From Myxococcus stipitatus DSM 14675 (GTDB lineage: Bacteria > Myxococcota > Myxococcia > Myxococcales > Myxococcaceae): 64,000 bases of DNA. A model generated the notes under the pieces. It was given only the letters and a program-made list of their open reading frames with translations. It was not told the DNA's origin and did no database searches. The position numbers and the translations under genes were made by a program. Shown here in pieces: positions 16,979 through 25,124 of this stretch (position 1 is the first letter of the stretch; each line of letters opens with the position of its first letter). The stretch covers positions 9,923,501-9,987,500 of the forward strand of contig NC_020126.1 in assembly GCF_000331735.1 (NCBI RefSeq), read 5' to 3'.

Positions 16979-17989
16979 TTACGCGCCGCGGACCTGGAGG
17001 CCGGACTCCTGGAGTCGGCGCAGGTGGTACTCGGGCTCGATGAGGACGGTGGGCAGGTAGAGCCCCGGCTCGACGGGGGCTCCCCCCGCGAGGCCCAGCA
17101 GGCGCTCGACGCCGACGGCGACACCCACCGCCGTCACGGGCGCTTGTCCCGCGGGGTGGATGAGCTCGTGGCGCGTGCGGGCGGGCGTGCCGTCAGGGCG
17201 GGTGCCCTCGAGCTCGATGATGATTTCGGTGGAGTACGGCTCGCCCCGGCGGCGCGAGGCGGAGGTCCCGATGAAGACGTCGGTGCGGACGGACTTCGCG
17301 CCCGTCGCCGCCGCGAGGGCCGAGGGGTCCAGCAGGGAGTACGCCTGCCCTTGCACCTCCAGCCCGGTGGAGTCGCGGAACTTGCGCATGCCCTCGGTGC
17401 TGTCCACCCAGCGCCACTGGCCGTTCTCCAGGAGCAGGGCGTTGGCCGCGGACTTCGTCATGCGGTCCAGGTCCGCGTACGCGGCGGGGCCGCCCACGTC
17501 CTGTTCGTCCAGCACACCGCCGATGGCGATGGAGTCCAGCGTCTTGAACTCGCGGGCGAAGTGGAGCACCGCGGCGATGGCGGAGCCCACCAGCCACGTG
17601 CCATTCATGAGGATGGCCGAGCGCCCAGGCCGCGCCATGTGGAGGGCGACTTCGGGAGCGACCTCGAACAGCGCGGTGGAGATGCCCTGGTAGGGCACGC
17701 CTTGCGCCTGGGCGTAGCGCAGCGAGTTGAGGGAGTCGTCCTTCAAGAACATGACGACGGCGCTGTAGGCGCGCTCCGCGGGCTGGCCCAGGTCCGCGCG
17801 GGTCAGGTCCACTCGCGTCGCATCCGCGTGGCCCAGCTCGCGCGCCACCGCTTCGGCGCGGGCCAGGTCCCTTCCTCCAATGGTGATGGGCAGCGTGGGC
17901 TGGAGCCGGCGCAGCTCCTTGGCCGCCAGGGAACCAACGACGCCGGAGCCTCCAACGATGAGAACGGGCTTCTGCTTGTGCGTGGACAT
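16979..17989 (-). CDS. NAD(P)-binding saccharopine-dehydrogenase-like protein, paralogue A
   Basis: The 336-residue protein starts with a Rossmann motif (VLIVGGSGVVGSLAAKEL, then ITIGGRD). It shares with its downstream paralogue the blocks VVMFLKDDSLNSLRYAQ, HFAREFKTLDSIAIGGVLDEQDVGGPAA and the terminal GVERLLGLAGGAPVEPGLY. The substrate is unknown. It is divergent from a TetR regulator, with a perfect 13-bp palindrome in the shared intergenic region. This is the classical layout for repression of a detoxification or catabolic enzyme by a neighbouring TetR protein. Confidence 0.8.
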   Translation of the reverse strand: MSTHKQKPVLIVGGSGVVGSLAAKELRRLQPTLPITIGGRDLARAEAVARELGHADATRVDLTRADLGQPAERAYSAVVMFLKDDSLNSLRYAQAQGVPYQGISTALFEVAPEVALHMARPGRSAILMNGTWLVGSAIAAVLHFAREFKTLDSIAIGGVLDEQDVGGPAAYADLDRMTKSAANALLLENGQWRWVDSTEGMRKFRDSTGLEVQGQAYSLLDPSALAAATGAKSVRTDVFIGTSASRRRGEPYSTEIIIELEGTRPDGTPARTRHELIHPAGQAPVTAVGVAVGVERLLGLAGGAPVEPGLYLPTVLIEPEYHLRRLQESGLQVRGA

Positions 17990-18074
17990 GACGAGGTCGC
18001 TCCTCTGCCGCGAGGGCAGTGGGTGGGGGTTGCCGGTGGTCCGGCGGAAGACAGTGACGCGATGTCTCTACACT

Positions 18075-18087
18075 TAGTAAGTTACTA
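18075..18087. promoter_or_regulatory. Candidate TetR operator
   Basis: TAGTAA-G-TTACTA is a perfect 6-1-6 palindrome in the 189-bp gap between the dehydrogenase pair and the TetR gene, in a locally A/T-rich patch. A second GTAAGTT half-like copy occurs 14 bp downstream of the first. Its position is right for a TetR dimer controlling both directions. Confidence 0.6.
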
Positions 18088-18178
18088 GTCGTAAGTTCGC
18101 AACGACTTTTGAGGAAGTGCTCCGGCGGTTGCGCGTGCGGAACGAGGCGGCTAAGCCCGGAGAGGAGTCACGACGTCC

Positions 18179-18769
18179 ATGAGCGAGACCTCATCCAAGA
18201 AGATGCCGAAGGCGCAGCGTCGGGAGCAGTTGCTCGACGTGGCGTTCACCCTGGTGCGGGAGGAAGGCACGGACGCGCTGACGCTCGCGCGCCTGGCCGA
18301 GCGGGCGGGGGTCAGCAAGCCCATCGCCTATGAGCACTTCGAGACCCGCTCGGGCCTGCTGATGGCCATGTTCGAGCGCATCGACTCGCGACAGGTCACC
18401 CTGCTGCGGGAGGCGCTCCAGAAGACGAAGCGGAAGCTGGAGGACGTGGCCAAGGTGATGAGCGCCGCGTACATGAGCTGCTACCGGACCAGCGGCCCGG
18501 AGCAGCACGCCATCACCGCGGCGCTCAAGGGCGACGAGCAGATGGAGGCCTTCTATCAAGGAGTGCTCGACCGCTACGTCGCCTTCTATGCGGAGACGCT
18601 CGAGCCGTTCTGCGAGCTGCCGAAGGAGGCGCTGCGGCAGCGCTGCGTGGGCATCATCGGCGCGGCGGAGGCCATCTCGCGGGAGATGCTGCGGGAGACA
18701 GTCTCTGAGAGCGTGGCGGCGGCGACGCTGGCCTCACTCATCATCTCGTGGCTGTCGGCGCGCAAGTAG
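18179..18769 (+). CDS. TetR/AcrR family transcriptional regulator
   Basis: The 196-residue protein has the TetR N-terminal helix-turn-helix (ARLAERAGVSKPIAYEHFETR, abbreviated here as the SKPIAYEHF recognition region). An all-helical ligand domain follows. QRREQLLDVAFTLVREEG is the typical first helix. GAGAGGAG precedes the ATG. It is divergent from the two dehydrogenase paralogues and probably represses them and itself through the palindrome at 18075. The inducer is unknown; a substrate of the dehydrogenases is the simplest guess. Confidence 0.9.
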   Translation: MSETSSKKMPKAQRREQLLDVAFTLVREEGTDALTLARLAERAGVSKPIAYEHFETRSGLLMAMFERIDSRQVTLLREALQKTKRKLEDVAKVMSAAYMSCYRTSGPEQHAITAALKGDEQMEAFYQGVLDRYVAFYAETLEPFCELPKEALRQRCVGIIGAAEAISREMLRETVSESVAAATLASLIISWLSARK

Positions 18770-18889
18770 GACGCGCGTGCCTCGACTTCGTCGGAGTGAG
18801 GCATCAACCACGCTCCTCGCGGAGTCATCCGTGCGCAAGCAGGGCGCCATGCGCGTGCATCGGCTGGGTCGATGTGATGCAGTCGCGCG

Positions 18890-19810
18890 GTGCTCGAAAG
18901 TGTCACCATCGACCAGTTGAGGACGCTCCAGGCCGTGGCGGAGGAGGGCAGCTTCTCCGCGGCGGCTCGGAGCCTGGGCCAGGGACAGCCCGCGGTCAGC
19001 CAGGCGATGCAGCGGCTGGAGAAGCAGCTCGGGATGCGGCTGTTCGACCGCAGCAGCCGGGTGCCTCGGCTGACGGCGAAGGGAGAGGCCGTCGTCGCTG
19101 CGACGCGGCGGCTGCACGACGACCTGGCCACGTTCCAGGCGGTGGTGGGCCGCATCAAGAGCGGCGAGGAGACGAAGCTCGCGCTCGTGGTCGACGCCAT
19201 GTTCCCCACGGAGGCGCTGGTCTCCTTCGTGAAGGAGCTGGCGAAGGCGCATCCGGGCGTGGAGCTCTCGCTGGAGGTGGAGCTGCTGGCGGCGGTGACG
19301 GAGCGCCTGAGGGAGCGCAAGGCGACGCTGGGCATCGCGGGCTCGGATGCGGACCTCTCCGGGCTGGAGCAGCGGCCCATCGCGCTCATGAAGATGCTGC
19401 CCGTCGCCGCGCCTTCGCATCCGTTGGCGGCGGTGAAGGGCGTCATCACGGAGGAGCAGCTCGCCACGGCGACACAGTTGGTGCTGAGTGAGCGGCTGCC
19501 CGAGGGGAAGACGGGCACGGCGGACCGGGGCGTGTTCTCGCCGAGGAGCTGGCGGGTCGCGGACCTGATGACGAAGCATGCGCTCATCCTCGGAGGGCTT
19601 GGCTGGGGTCATGAGCCCGAGCACCTGGTGCGCGAGGACCTGTCGGCGGGGAGGCTCGTGCAGCTTCGACTGGCCGCGTGGGAGGGAGGACCTCCGCCGC
19701 AGCGCACGCTCGCGCTCGTGAGACGGAAGGGGGCACCGCTGGGGCCCGTGGCGACGTGGGCCGCGAACCGGCTCACGGCGCTGTGTCAGCTCGCGCTCGA
19801 CGAGGGTTGA
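18890..19810 (+). CDS. LysR family transcriptional regulator
   Basis: The 306-residue protein has a LysR winged helix (TIDQLRTLQAVAEEGSFSAA, then QPAVSQAMQRLEKQLG) and an effector-binding domain with VDAMFPTEALVSF. The start is a GTG at 18890, the only candidate that keeps the complete first helix. It sits 120 bp after the TetR gene on the same strand and 169 bp before an MpaB-type oxygenase gene. No divergent partner exists, so the target cannot be read from context. Confidence 0.87.
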   Translation: MLESVTIDQLRTLQAVAEEGSFSAAARSLGQGQPAVSQAMQRLEKQLGMRLFDRSSRVPRLTAKGEAVVAATRRLHDDLATFQAVVGRIKSGEETKLALVVDAMFPTEALVSFVKELAKAHPGVELSLEVELLAAVTERLRERKATLGIAGSDADLSGLEQRPIALMKMLPVAAPSHPLAAVKGVITEEQLATATQLVLSERLPEGKTGTADRGVFSPRSWRVADLMTKHALILGGLGWGHEPEHLVREDLSAGRLVQLRLAAWEGGPPPQRTLALVRRKGAPLGPVATWAANRLTALCQLALDEG

Positions 19811-19979
19811 GTCCCACGAGCAATCCCTGTCGGGTATTGAATCGGGCGTCGTGTCTCACCGCGGGAGGGATGTTGACGCGGCGACGGAGACACCGCGCCG
19901 CTCGCGGCTCGCGCGTGTCGCTTCTGTATTGTTCGTCTCGACCCCGGAACGGCCTGCTGGTGGTGTCGCGGGGGAACGC

Positions 19980-21113
19980 ATGCTCGATACCAGCACTGAG
20001 ACACTGGACAGGCTGAGGGGTGTTGGCGACCCCGTGGTGGACGACCTCGTCGCCGAGCACCTCACCTCGCATGGCCCCGAGTCTCTCGAGCACTTGCTCC
20101 GTGACTTGTTCCGGATGCAGCGACTGCCCGCAGGTGAGCCCTGGGTGCTGCGCTACCTCGCGGCGTTGCCTCGGAACAACCTGGTGGAGCCGGAGGTCAT
20201 CGCGAGGGGGCAGCGACTCTTCGGGCTCTACGGGCCCGAGGTCCTCATGATTCTGGGCTCCTACTCCCTCCACCTGGCCTACGCGGCGGGACACGGTGTC
20301 CAGGCGGTCTATCGCTCACGACGGCTGAAGGACGACCCCATCCGCCGTCTCTGCGACACGGCGCAGATGGTCATCAACGTCATGCAGCCCGGTGGACTGG
20401 CGGAAGGGAGGATTGGCTGGCTCGCGACGCGCAAGGTCCGGCTGATTCATGCGCTCATCCGGCACCGGCTGCTGAGCGATACCTCCAATCCCTGGCTCGA
20501 GGAGTGGGGGGTGCCCATCAACCAGGAGGACCAGGCGGGCACGCTGCTGACCTTCTCCATCGCCACGCTCGACGGCCTGCGGAAGATGGGCGTGAAGGTG
20601 TCTTCAGCCGATGCGGCGGCCTACATCCAGGCGTGGTCGGCGGTCGGGCGGCTCCTCGGCGTGGAGGCATCGCTTCTGCCGTCCAGCGAGGAGGGGGCGA
20701 TGTTCCTCGCGCGGCGCATCAGTCAGCGGCATGTGCGCTCCACGCCCGAAGGACGTCACCTGGCGGAGCAGTTGCTGAGCTCCGTCCAGACGCTCTACCC
20801 GGTGCCGGGCTATGCCGTGAGCCTGACCCACTTCTTTCTCCAAGACGCGGTCTTCGGGGACGGCGTCGCGGCGGCATTGGATATCCCGAAGCCGAACTGG
20901 ACGAAGTGGCTGGTCGCCGCCCGGGCGAGGCAGAAGCGGGTGGCCCTTCGGGCGTCGAGGTGGGTGCCTGGAGCGCGGCGACGACGGAGCTGGATTGCCA
21001 GGCACTTCGCACAGCGGTTGATTCTCTTCCTGCGTCCGGATGCGCAGACCCCGTTTGAAGTGCCGCCCGCGTTCAAACGGTGCTGGGGGCTGGAGGAGCA
21101 CTCGCTTACTTGA
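19980..21113 (+). CDS. MpaB/Lcp-type oxygenase (DUF2236 family)
   Basis: The 377-residue protein has the DUF2236 pattern. GLYGPEVLMILGSYSL lies near the N-terminus, RKVRLIHALIRHRLL provides the conserved His region thought to bind haem in latex-clearing proteins, and VPINQEDQAGTLLTFS is highly characteristic. Family members include the rubber oxygenase Lcp and the fungal mycophenolic-acid enzyme MpaB; most bacterial members are uncharacterised. The ATG at 19980 follows GGGGGA. A GTG at 19851 would add 43 residues without family resemblance. The 3' end overlaps the convergent cupin gene by 8 bp. Confidence 0.82.
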   Translation: MLDTSTETLDRLRGVGDPVVDDLVAEHLTSHGPESLEHLLRDLFRMQRLPAGEPWVLRYLAALPRNNLVEPEVIARGQRLFGLYGPEVLMILGSYSLHLAYAAGHGVQAVYRSRRLKDDPIRRLCDTAQMVINVMQPGGLAEGRIGWLATRKVRLIHALIRHRLLSDTSNPWLEEWGVPINQEDQAGTLLTFSIATLDGLRKMGVKVSSADAAAYIQAWSAVGRLLGVEASLLPSSEEGAMFLARRISQRHVRSTPEGRHLAEQLLSSVQTLYPVPGYAVSLTHFFLQDAVFGDGVAAALDIPKPNWTKWLVAARARQKRVALRASRWVPGARRRRSWIARHFAQRLILFLRPDAQTPFEVPPAFKRCWGLEEHSLT

Positions 21114-21447
21114 GCTTGGCAAGCAGCTTCGCCAGGTCCCAGGCCAGGAGATAGACCACTCCCGCTTCTTGAGGCACCACGACGCGATAGGAGCCTTGAG
21201 GGAGCGCGGCGACATCTCCAGCAACGAGCTTGACGACCTTTTCTCCGAACGCGATCCGGAAGCTCCCAGTAAGGACGAAGCACTCACCTGCGCTCATCAA
21301 GCCATCGAAGGTTGTGCCTGGCTCATGCTTGTTCAAGCTCACCCGGTAATTCCACTGACGCGGGCGCAGGGCACGAACACGCTCCTCCGAGAGCGGCGCA
21401 CTGGAGAGTTCGGACCAACGTCGCACGGTGATCTTCTTGGGTTCCAT
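21106..21447 (-). CDS. Small cupin-fold protein, copy 1
   Basis: The 113-residue protein shows a single cupin-like barrel: an EPGTTFDGLMSAGECFVLTG strand pair, VKLVAGDVAALPQGSYR as motif 2 and a hydrophobic end. The metal-binding His residues of motif 1 are missing, so it is more likely a binding or structural protein than an enzyme. It is clearly paralogous to the gene at 24169; both start EPKK followed by TVRxWS. It is the last gene of a minus-strand block of small genes and has GAGGTGA before its ATG. Confidence 0.72.
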   Translation of the reverse strand: MEPKKITVRRWSELSSAPLSEERVRALRPRQWNYRVSLNKHEPGTTFDGLMSAGECFVLTGSFRIAFGEKVVKLVAGDVAALPQGSYRVVVPQEAGVVYLLAWDLAKLLAKLK

Positions 21448-21477
21448 CAGTCACCTCACTCGAAGTCGGGACTGCGG

Positions 21478-21897
21478 TCACTGCTTCGCCAGGGCGCGGA
21501 TGACCTTCCGGGCTTGCCCTCTTACGAACTGCGAAGCCCAACGCGCCTCCTGGATTTGCTGAAGGGCATCGAGCAAGTCCGCATCGACATCCGCGGGCTC
21601 CATCCACTCGATGGCACGCGCCGCCCAGAAATCCATCCGGCTTCTGAGGGCCGTCTCCAGCAGCCGCGCGACGGGAAACGCTCCAATCGAGCGCCATGCC
21701 ACGCCGCTGGACTCCGTCTTGCGACGAACCTCGTCCATCACGGCGCCTCGCTCCATCTGCAGCAGAGGCAGGGCTGGAACGTATTTCGACGGGCGCAGGT
21801 CGAAGAACGCGCCCCCTTTCTCAACCACCCACTCACCGTCGACCCGCACACCCAACTGGGTGTCATTCCCGAAGCGAAGAACCGGAAGCCATTCCAT
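21478..21897 (-). CDS. Hypothetical protein
   Basis: The 139-residue protein is not recognised. It starts with a strand-rich region (EWLPVLRFGNDTQLGVRVDGEW) and becomes helical (VARLLETALRSRMDFWAARAIEW, abbreviated). The ATG at 21897 follows GGGAGG at 10 bp and leaves 20 bp after the upstream stop; an in-frame extension to 21960 would overlap that gene. It lies 30 bp upstream of cupin copy 1. Small size, one-strand packing and lack of a family fit an accessory or immunity-type gene, but no function can be assigned. Confidence 0.6.
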   Translation of the reverse strand: MEWLPVLRFGNDTQLGVRVDGEWVVEKGGAFFDLRPSKYVPALPLLQMERGAVMDEVRRKTESSGVAWRSIGAFPVARLLETALRSRMDFWAARAIEWMEPADVDADLLDALQQIQEARWASQFVRGQARKVIRALAKQ

Positions 21898-21917
21898 TCG
21901 CCACCAGCCTCCCTGCC

Positions 21918-22373
21918 TCAGTTCTTGGTGCTGTTGCCGATGCTCTTGAGCACGTTCCAAAAACCAAAGAACGGTGGCCCGGGCTCGAGAAAGAGCGCTA
22001 CGCGCTCACCGTCACGACAAACCAGGGTCAGTCGATTGAGAGCCAGTTTCCCTCGCGGGTCACAGGCAAGCGCCGCGGACACGTAGCCAGAATCGACCGT
22101 GGCGTCCTCGATGTCCCCCCAGTGGAGGCTTCGGGCATCAGGACCTGTCTTGACCACGACTCGCGCTGTCGTGACCAACGTCCATTGGTCTTCGTTCTCG
22201 AAGCAAGCCAAGACAGGGAGCTCGGTCGGCATGAGCTTGACCTGTTCAAGAAGCACCGCACGCACGGTCTCCGGGAAGCTCCCAACCGGATGGGTCCATA
22301 GGTCCTCGCCCCCAGTCCGCTGGAAGATGCGCATCAGCCGCTGGGCTTTCCCCTTCGCACTGAGATTCTTCAT
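21918..22373 (-). CDS. Hypothetical protein, possible bacterial PH-like domain
   Basis: The 151-residue protein begins with a basic helix (MKNLSAKGKAQRLMRIFQ). A beta-rich half follows (LACFENEDQWTLVTTARVVV, LHWGDIEDATVD, LTLVCRDGERVALFLEPG) and ends in an amphipathic helix. This strand order with a terminal helix resembles bacterial PH domains, a structural guess without a profile match. The start could also be a GTG at 22436, preceded by TAGGAG. It probably belongs to the macro-domain operon. Confidence 0.58.
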   Translation of the reverse strand: MKNLSAKGKAQRLMRIFQRTGGEDLWTHPVGSFPETVRAVLLEQVKLMPTELPVLACFENEDQWTLVTTARVVVKTGPDARSLHWGDIEDATVDSGYVSAALACDPRGKLALNRLTLVCRDGERVALFLEPGPPFFGFWNVLKSIGNSTKN

Positions 22374-22451
22374 GGCGTCAGACTCTTCATGGGCTTGCTT
22401 CGCCGATAGGGCCCCCGTCCGCCCCCGGGTGGCCACGCAACGGGGTTACTC

Positions 22452-22604
22452 CTACGTCGGCTCCGTCACATGAACTTCGGCATCACGTGCAGCCTCTTCG
22501 CACAGCCGCACCCGAACGCACGTTTCGCCCGATACCCGCGGAGTGGTCACCGCAACCATCGTTGCATCATGAAGACAGCCCCATCCGATGTTCGCGATCT
22601 TCAT
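22452..22604 (-). CDS. 50-residue hypothetical protein coupled to the macro-domain gene
   Basis: The minus strand has an ATG at 22604 preceded by TAGGAGGT, the best Shine-Dalgarno sequence in this block. The TAG of that sequence is the stop codon of the macro-domain gene. The 50-residue product starts MKIANIGWGCLHDATMVAV and ends HVTEPT. Coupling and the near-perfect ribosome site support real translation despite the short length. No family is recognised. Two Cys and several beta-forming segments (CVRVRLCEEA) suggest a small folded protein. Confidence 0.6.
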   Translation of the reverse strand: MKIANIGWGCLHDATMVAVTTPRVSGETCVRVRLCEEAARDAEVHVTEPT

Positions 22605-22613
22605 GAGTACCTC

Positions 22614-23084
22614 CTACGAGAGCTCCACCGTCACGCCGGGGACGAAATCCTCGAAGACGACCAGATTCACCCGGGTGCGCTCCCCGATGCGAAGCAAGAG
22701 TGCTCGCACGGACTCCCAGGGGAGTCCTCCAAGCCCTGCGCCGATGCGCGGGAGACCGACCCGCTCGAGCCCTTTGGCTTCCGCCTCCTGGACCATCTTG
22801 ACGACAGCACTCTCGAGCGAACCCAACTCCGCTTTCGTCCGCCAGGTCTTCTGAGTCCCAAGGTTGAAGACCGTCATTCCCCCCTCGGTCCAGGTGAACA
22901 CGTCTCCCAGTCCGAAGCGGCCGTCCGCACAGCGCTGCTTGTACTCGGCGTACATCTTCGGAAAGCGCGCTCGAAACTCGACGGCAATGCCCTTGCCCAT
23001 GGCGCCAGCGCAGTTGCACCCATGCGCAAGAGCGTCCAACCCTTCCTGCCGCAGCAGGTCTCCACTCACGAAAAAGCTGGGCAT
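22614..23084 (-). CDS. ALC1-like macro-domain protein (ADP-ribose binding or hydrolysis)
   Basis: The 156-residue protein is a stand-alone macro domain. Motifs are GDLLRQEGLDALAHGCNC (start), GAMGKGIAVEFRARFP and LPRIGAGLGGLPWESV. The MGKGIA and GAGLGGLPW loops are typical of the ALC1/TARG1/DarG class, which binds ADP-ribose and can remove ADP-ribose from proteins, DNA or acyl groups. The usual DAIVN is here DALAH. GGGAGGT lies upstream of the ATG at 23084. No DarT-type toxin is adjacent, so it is not a classical DarTG pair. Its start overlaps the preceding 68-residue frame. Confidence 0.85.
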   Translation of the reverse strand: MPSFFVSGDLLRQEGLDALAHGCNCAGAMGKGIAVEFRARFPKMYAEYKQRCADGRFGLGDVFTWTEGGMTVFNLGTQKTWRTKAELGSLESAVVKMVQEAEAKGLERVGLPRIGAGLGGLPWESVRALLLRIGERTRVNLVVFEDFVPGVTVELS

Positions 23085-23272
23085 CGAGCCAGCACCTCCC
23101 ACCAGACCTGCTCGAACTCGCCGAACTCGGCCTCTCGCTTGAAGAAGCTCGCCATGGCACCGTCGATCAGGACTGCACGATACCACGCACGATGGCTTCG
23201 CCCTCCCATCCATTGCAGTGCGTGCGTGTTCCACCGCCTCCGAGTCGAGGTCAACTCGAAGGCGGTGCTCAC
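23066..23272 (-). CDS. 68-residue hypothetical protein overlapping the macro-domain start
   Basis: Between the lipoprotein stop and the macro-domain start, a GTG at 23272 opens a frame. It encodes an aromatic-rich product (RRRWNTHALQWMGGRSHRAW, then KREAEFGEFEQVWWEV). It ends 19 bp inside the macro gene, an overlap typical of coupling. Trp-rich ordered composition and fit into the gap argue for a real gene; the lack of a good ribosome site and of a known family argue for caution. The same reading frame is open further upstream through the lipoprotein gene, so the start is uncertain. Confidence 0.42.
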   Translation of the reverse strand: MSTAFELTSTRRRWNTHALQWMGGRSHRAWYRAVLIDGAMASFFKREAEFGEFEQVWWEVLARCPAFS

Positions 23273-23283
23273 TTCGTGAAGAC

Positions 23284-23955
23284 TCAGCGACGCCGCTCCA
23301 TGTGGAGCGGGCCCTGGAATGCAGCAGGGGGTGTGACGGCGACCTCGGGCCCCAAGGGGAAGGCTCCCGTCGGCTCTGGGGGCGGCCTGCCCGTGAAGTC
23401 CTCGCACGAGCCGTCATCTCGCCACTGCGAGTGGAAGGTCCGCATCGCCCAGGCATCCGCATCCCCGCGCACGCGATACTTGCCCTTCACGGGAAAGGGC
23501 ATGCGCGGCATGACGGCAAACGACATGTACGGTGTTCCCGTGCAGTCCTTCGTCTCGAAGTACACGAGGGAAGCCAGGTCATCGACGCGGAGGAGGTGAC
23601 TCGGGTCTGTCCCCTCGAAGGTAGGCTTGCCCGTCTCCTTGTGCACGGCCCAGGTATGTCCCTGTGCATCGACGAGGTACGGCGCGCAGATGGGCGCGAC
23701 CACCGTCCCCTTCGCATCCACGTAGACCCACCCGTCGCAGGGCGGGACACTCTGGGATTGACCCGCGGCGCCCGGCTCGCCTTGGGCGCCTCGCTCGCCA
23801 GTCAGTCCGCGCTCTCCTTGCGGCCCCCGCTCGCCAGTGAGCCCGCGCTCTCCCTGGGGGCCCGGCTCTCCGTTCGTTCCTGAGCTACAGCCCGCGAGCA
23901 GCAACATTCCGACACAGACACTTCCGACCAGCCTGGGACGCTGAATCCGATGCAT
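23284..23955 (-). CDS. Lipoprotein with collagen-like Gly-X-Y repeats
   Basis: The 223-residue protein has a lipobox (GMLLLAGC). About 12 uninterrupted Gly-X-Y triplets follow directly (GEPGPQGERGLTGERG pattern), then a Cys-containing globular domain of about 150 residues. Bacterial collagen-like stalks form trimers that project a binding head from the surface. The C-terminal head is not recognised; CDGWVYVDAKG and FETKDCTGTPY recur in similar myxobacterial lipoproteins. The ATG at 23955 follows AGGAAGAC. It is upstream of the macro-domain operon on the same strand, but a functional link is not evident. Confidence 0.78.
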   Translation of the reverse strand: MHRIQRPRLVGSVCVGMLLLAGCSSGTNGEPGPQGERGLTGERGPQGERGLTGERGAQGEPGAAGQSQSVPPCDGWVYVDAKGTVVAPICAPYLVDAQGHTWAVHKETGKPTFEGTDPSHLLRVDDLASLVYFETKDCTGTPYMSFAVMPRMPFPVKGKYRVRGDADAWAMRTFHSQWRDDGSCEDFTGRPPPEPTGAFPLGPEVAVTPPAAFQGPLHMERRR

Positions 23956-24168
23956 GTCTTCCTGACTTCCGTTGACTGTCTTCTTGGTTGAGTTCACAAG
24001 GTCCCCCTTCTTGGAGCGCGCACAGATCGCGCATCCCTCGCCAGGTGCTCCCTGCGAGAACTCCAGCGTGCCCCGCGTGCACCACCCGTGCAATGTGGAT
24101 GTGGGCTGCTTGAGTTCAGCTTGGGGACTGACTCGGCGGGATTCGGCAAGGCAGAGTCCTGCCTTCCC

Positions 24169-24504
24169 CTACCCAGCAAACTCCTTCGGAAGCTCCCAAG
24201 CAAAAACAGCAACACACTCAGCTTCAGGGCTCACCACCAGGCGATAGCTACCGCTAGGGAACTCGGCAACATCCCCAGCGACGAACTGGGCGACCTGCTC
24301 ACCGAATTCAATCTGGCAGTGCCCTGCCAACACGTAGCACGTACCCGCCCGCATTCCGCCAGCGACCTCTTCCCCTGGCGAATACCGATCAACGCTCACC
24401 CGATACTTCCTCGCGGGCACATGCAGAGCACGCACACTCTCTTCCGAGAGCGGTTCACTAGAGACATCGGACCACTGCCGCACCGTGAGCTTCTTGGGTT
24501 CCAT
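24169..24504 (-). CDS. Small cupin-fold protein, copy 2
   Basis: The protein of 111 residues is a paralogue of the cupin at 21106: EPKKLTVRQWSDVSSEPLSE aligns with the other copy's start, and FVAGDVAEFPSGSYRLVV aligns with its motif 2. Metal-ligand His residues are again missing from motif 1. Two GTG codons precede the ATG at 24504; the ATG matches the start of copy 1. Copies 3 kb apart in a block of small unknown genes suggest duplication within an accessory locus. Confidence 0.7.
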   Translation of the reverse strand: MEPKKLTVRQWSDVSSEPLSEESVRALHVPARKYRVSVDRYSPGEEVAGGMRAGTCYVLAGHCQIEFGEQVAQFVAGDVAEFPSGSYRLVVSPEAECVAVFAWELPKEFAG

Positions 24505-24633
24505 CACCACCCTGAGGCCGGATTCAGTGAGTCAGCACCATCGATGCACAGAAGCCGTTATCTCTAACGCCCACCCATTGAGTCCGCCACAAAACCTCGA
24601 GCCCTCTTCTCCGCGCACGCCTCGCGAGAAGGC

Positions 24634-25056
24634 TCATCGCTTGCGTGGGGACCTCTTCCGCGTCGGTGGGTCGTACCACTCCTGCTCTCCGAGCCACGCC
24701 TCGTAATCGACGTAGATGGTTCTCAGGCCATCAGGAGACTGCTGCACCTCGAAGAAGGCCCTGAGCGAATCGCAGAGGAAATCAACTCGCTCCTTCTCGC
24801 GCTCCTCACGCGCCTCCACGGTCGATGCGGCTCGTTGCGCCCTGAGCATGTCCAGCAGCATCGGCCAATCGAGATTGTTACCGTCCCGCACCCTGGTGAT
24901 GAGCCACTCGCGAAACCCCGTGAGTGCGCCTCCCCCGGTCGCCGCATCAAATCCGAGGACGTAGGCGACCAAGGTCTCGTATCCCTCCGTGGGCATGAAC
25001 GCGCACTGATGGTGTCGTAGCGGTTCAACGAGCTCCGACAGAGGCGTCAGCTTCAT
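24634..25056 (-). CDS. Hypothetical protein
   Basis: The 140-residue protein is not recognised. It starts MKLTPLSELVEPLRHH, contains GGGALTGFREWLITRV and a charged helix with EAREEREKERVDFL, and ends in a basic tail (PTRKRSPRKR). The mostly helical pattern with conserved-looking Trp residues (GFREWL, WLGEQEWYD) suggests a soluble cytoplasmic protein. The ATG at 25056 is the first start that leaves protein-like sequence. It heads the minus-strand block and is divergent from pirin. Confidence 0.55.
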   Translation of the reverse strand: MKLTPLSELVEPLRHHQCAFMPTEGYETLVAYVLGFDAATGGGALTGFREWLITRVRDGNNLDWPMLLDMLRAQRAASTVEAREEREKERVDFLCDSLRAFFEVQQSPDGLRTIYVDYEAWLGEQEWYDPPTRKRSPRKR

Positions 25057-25124
25057 CTCGAAAGTGCTCCCTGGAGCCCTGGCACAGGCCCCTCCCGCTG
25101 GGAGGCACGATAGCCCCAAGGACC

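Noticed and set aside
22614..23084. DarTG-type toxin/antitoxin pair
   Set aside because: The macro domain is of the right class, but no DarT-like ADP-ribosyltransferase frame lies on either side; the neighbours are a collagen-like lipoprotein and micro-genes.
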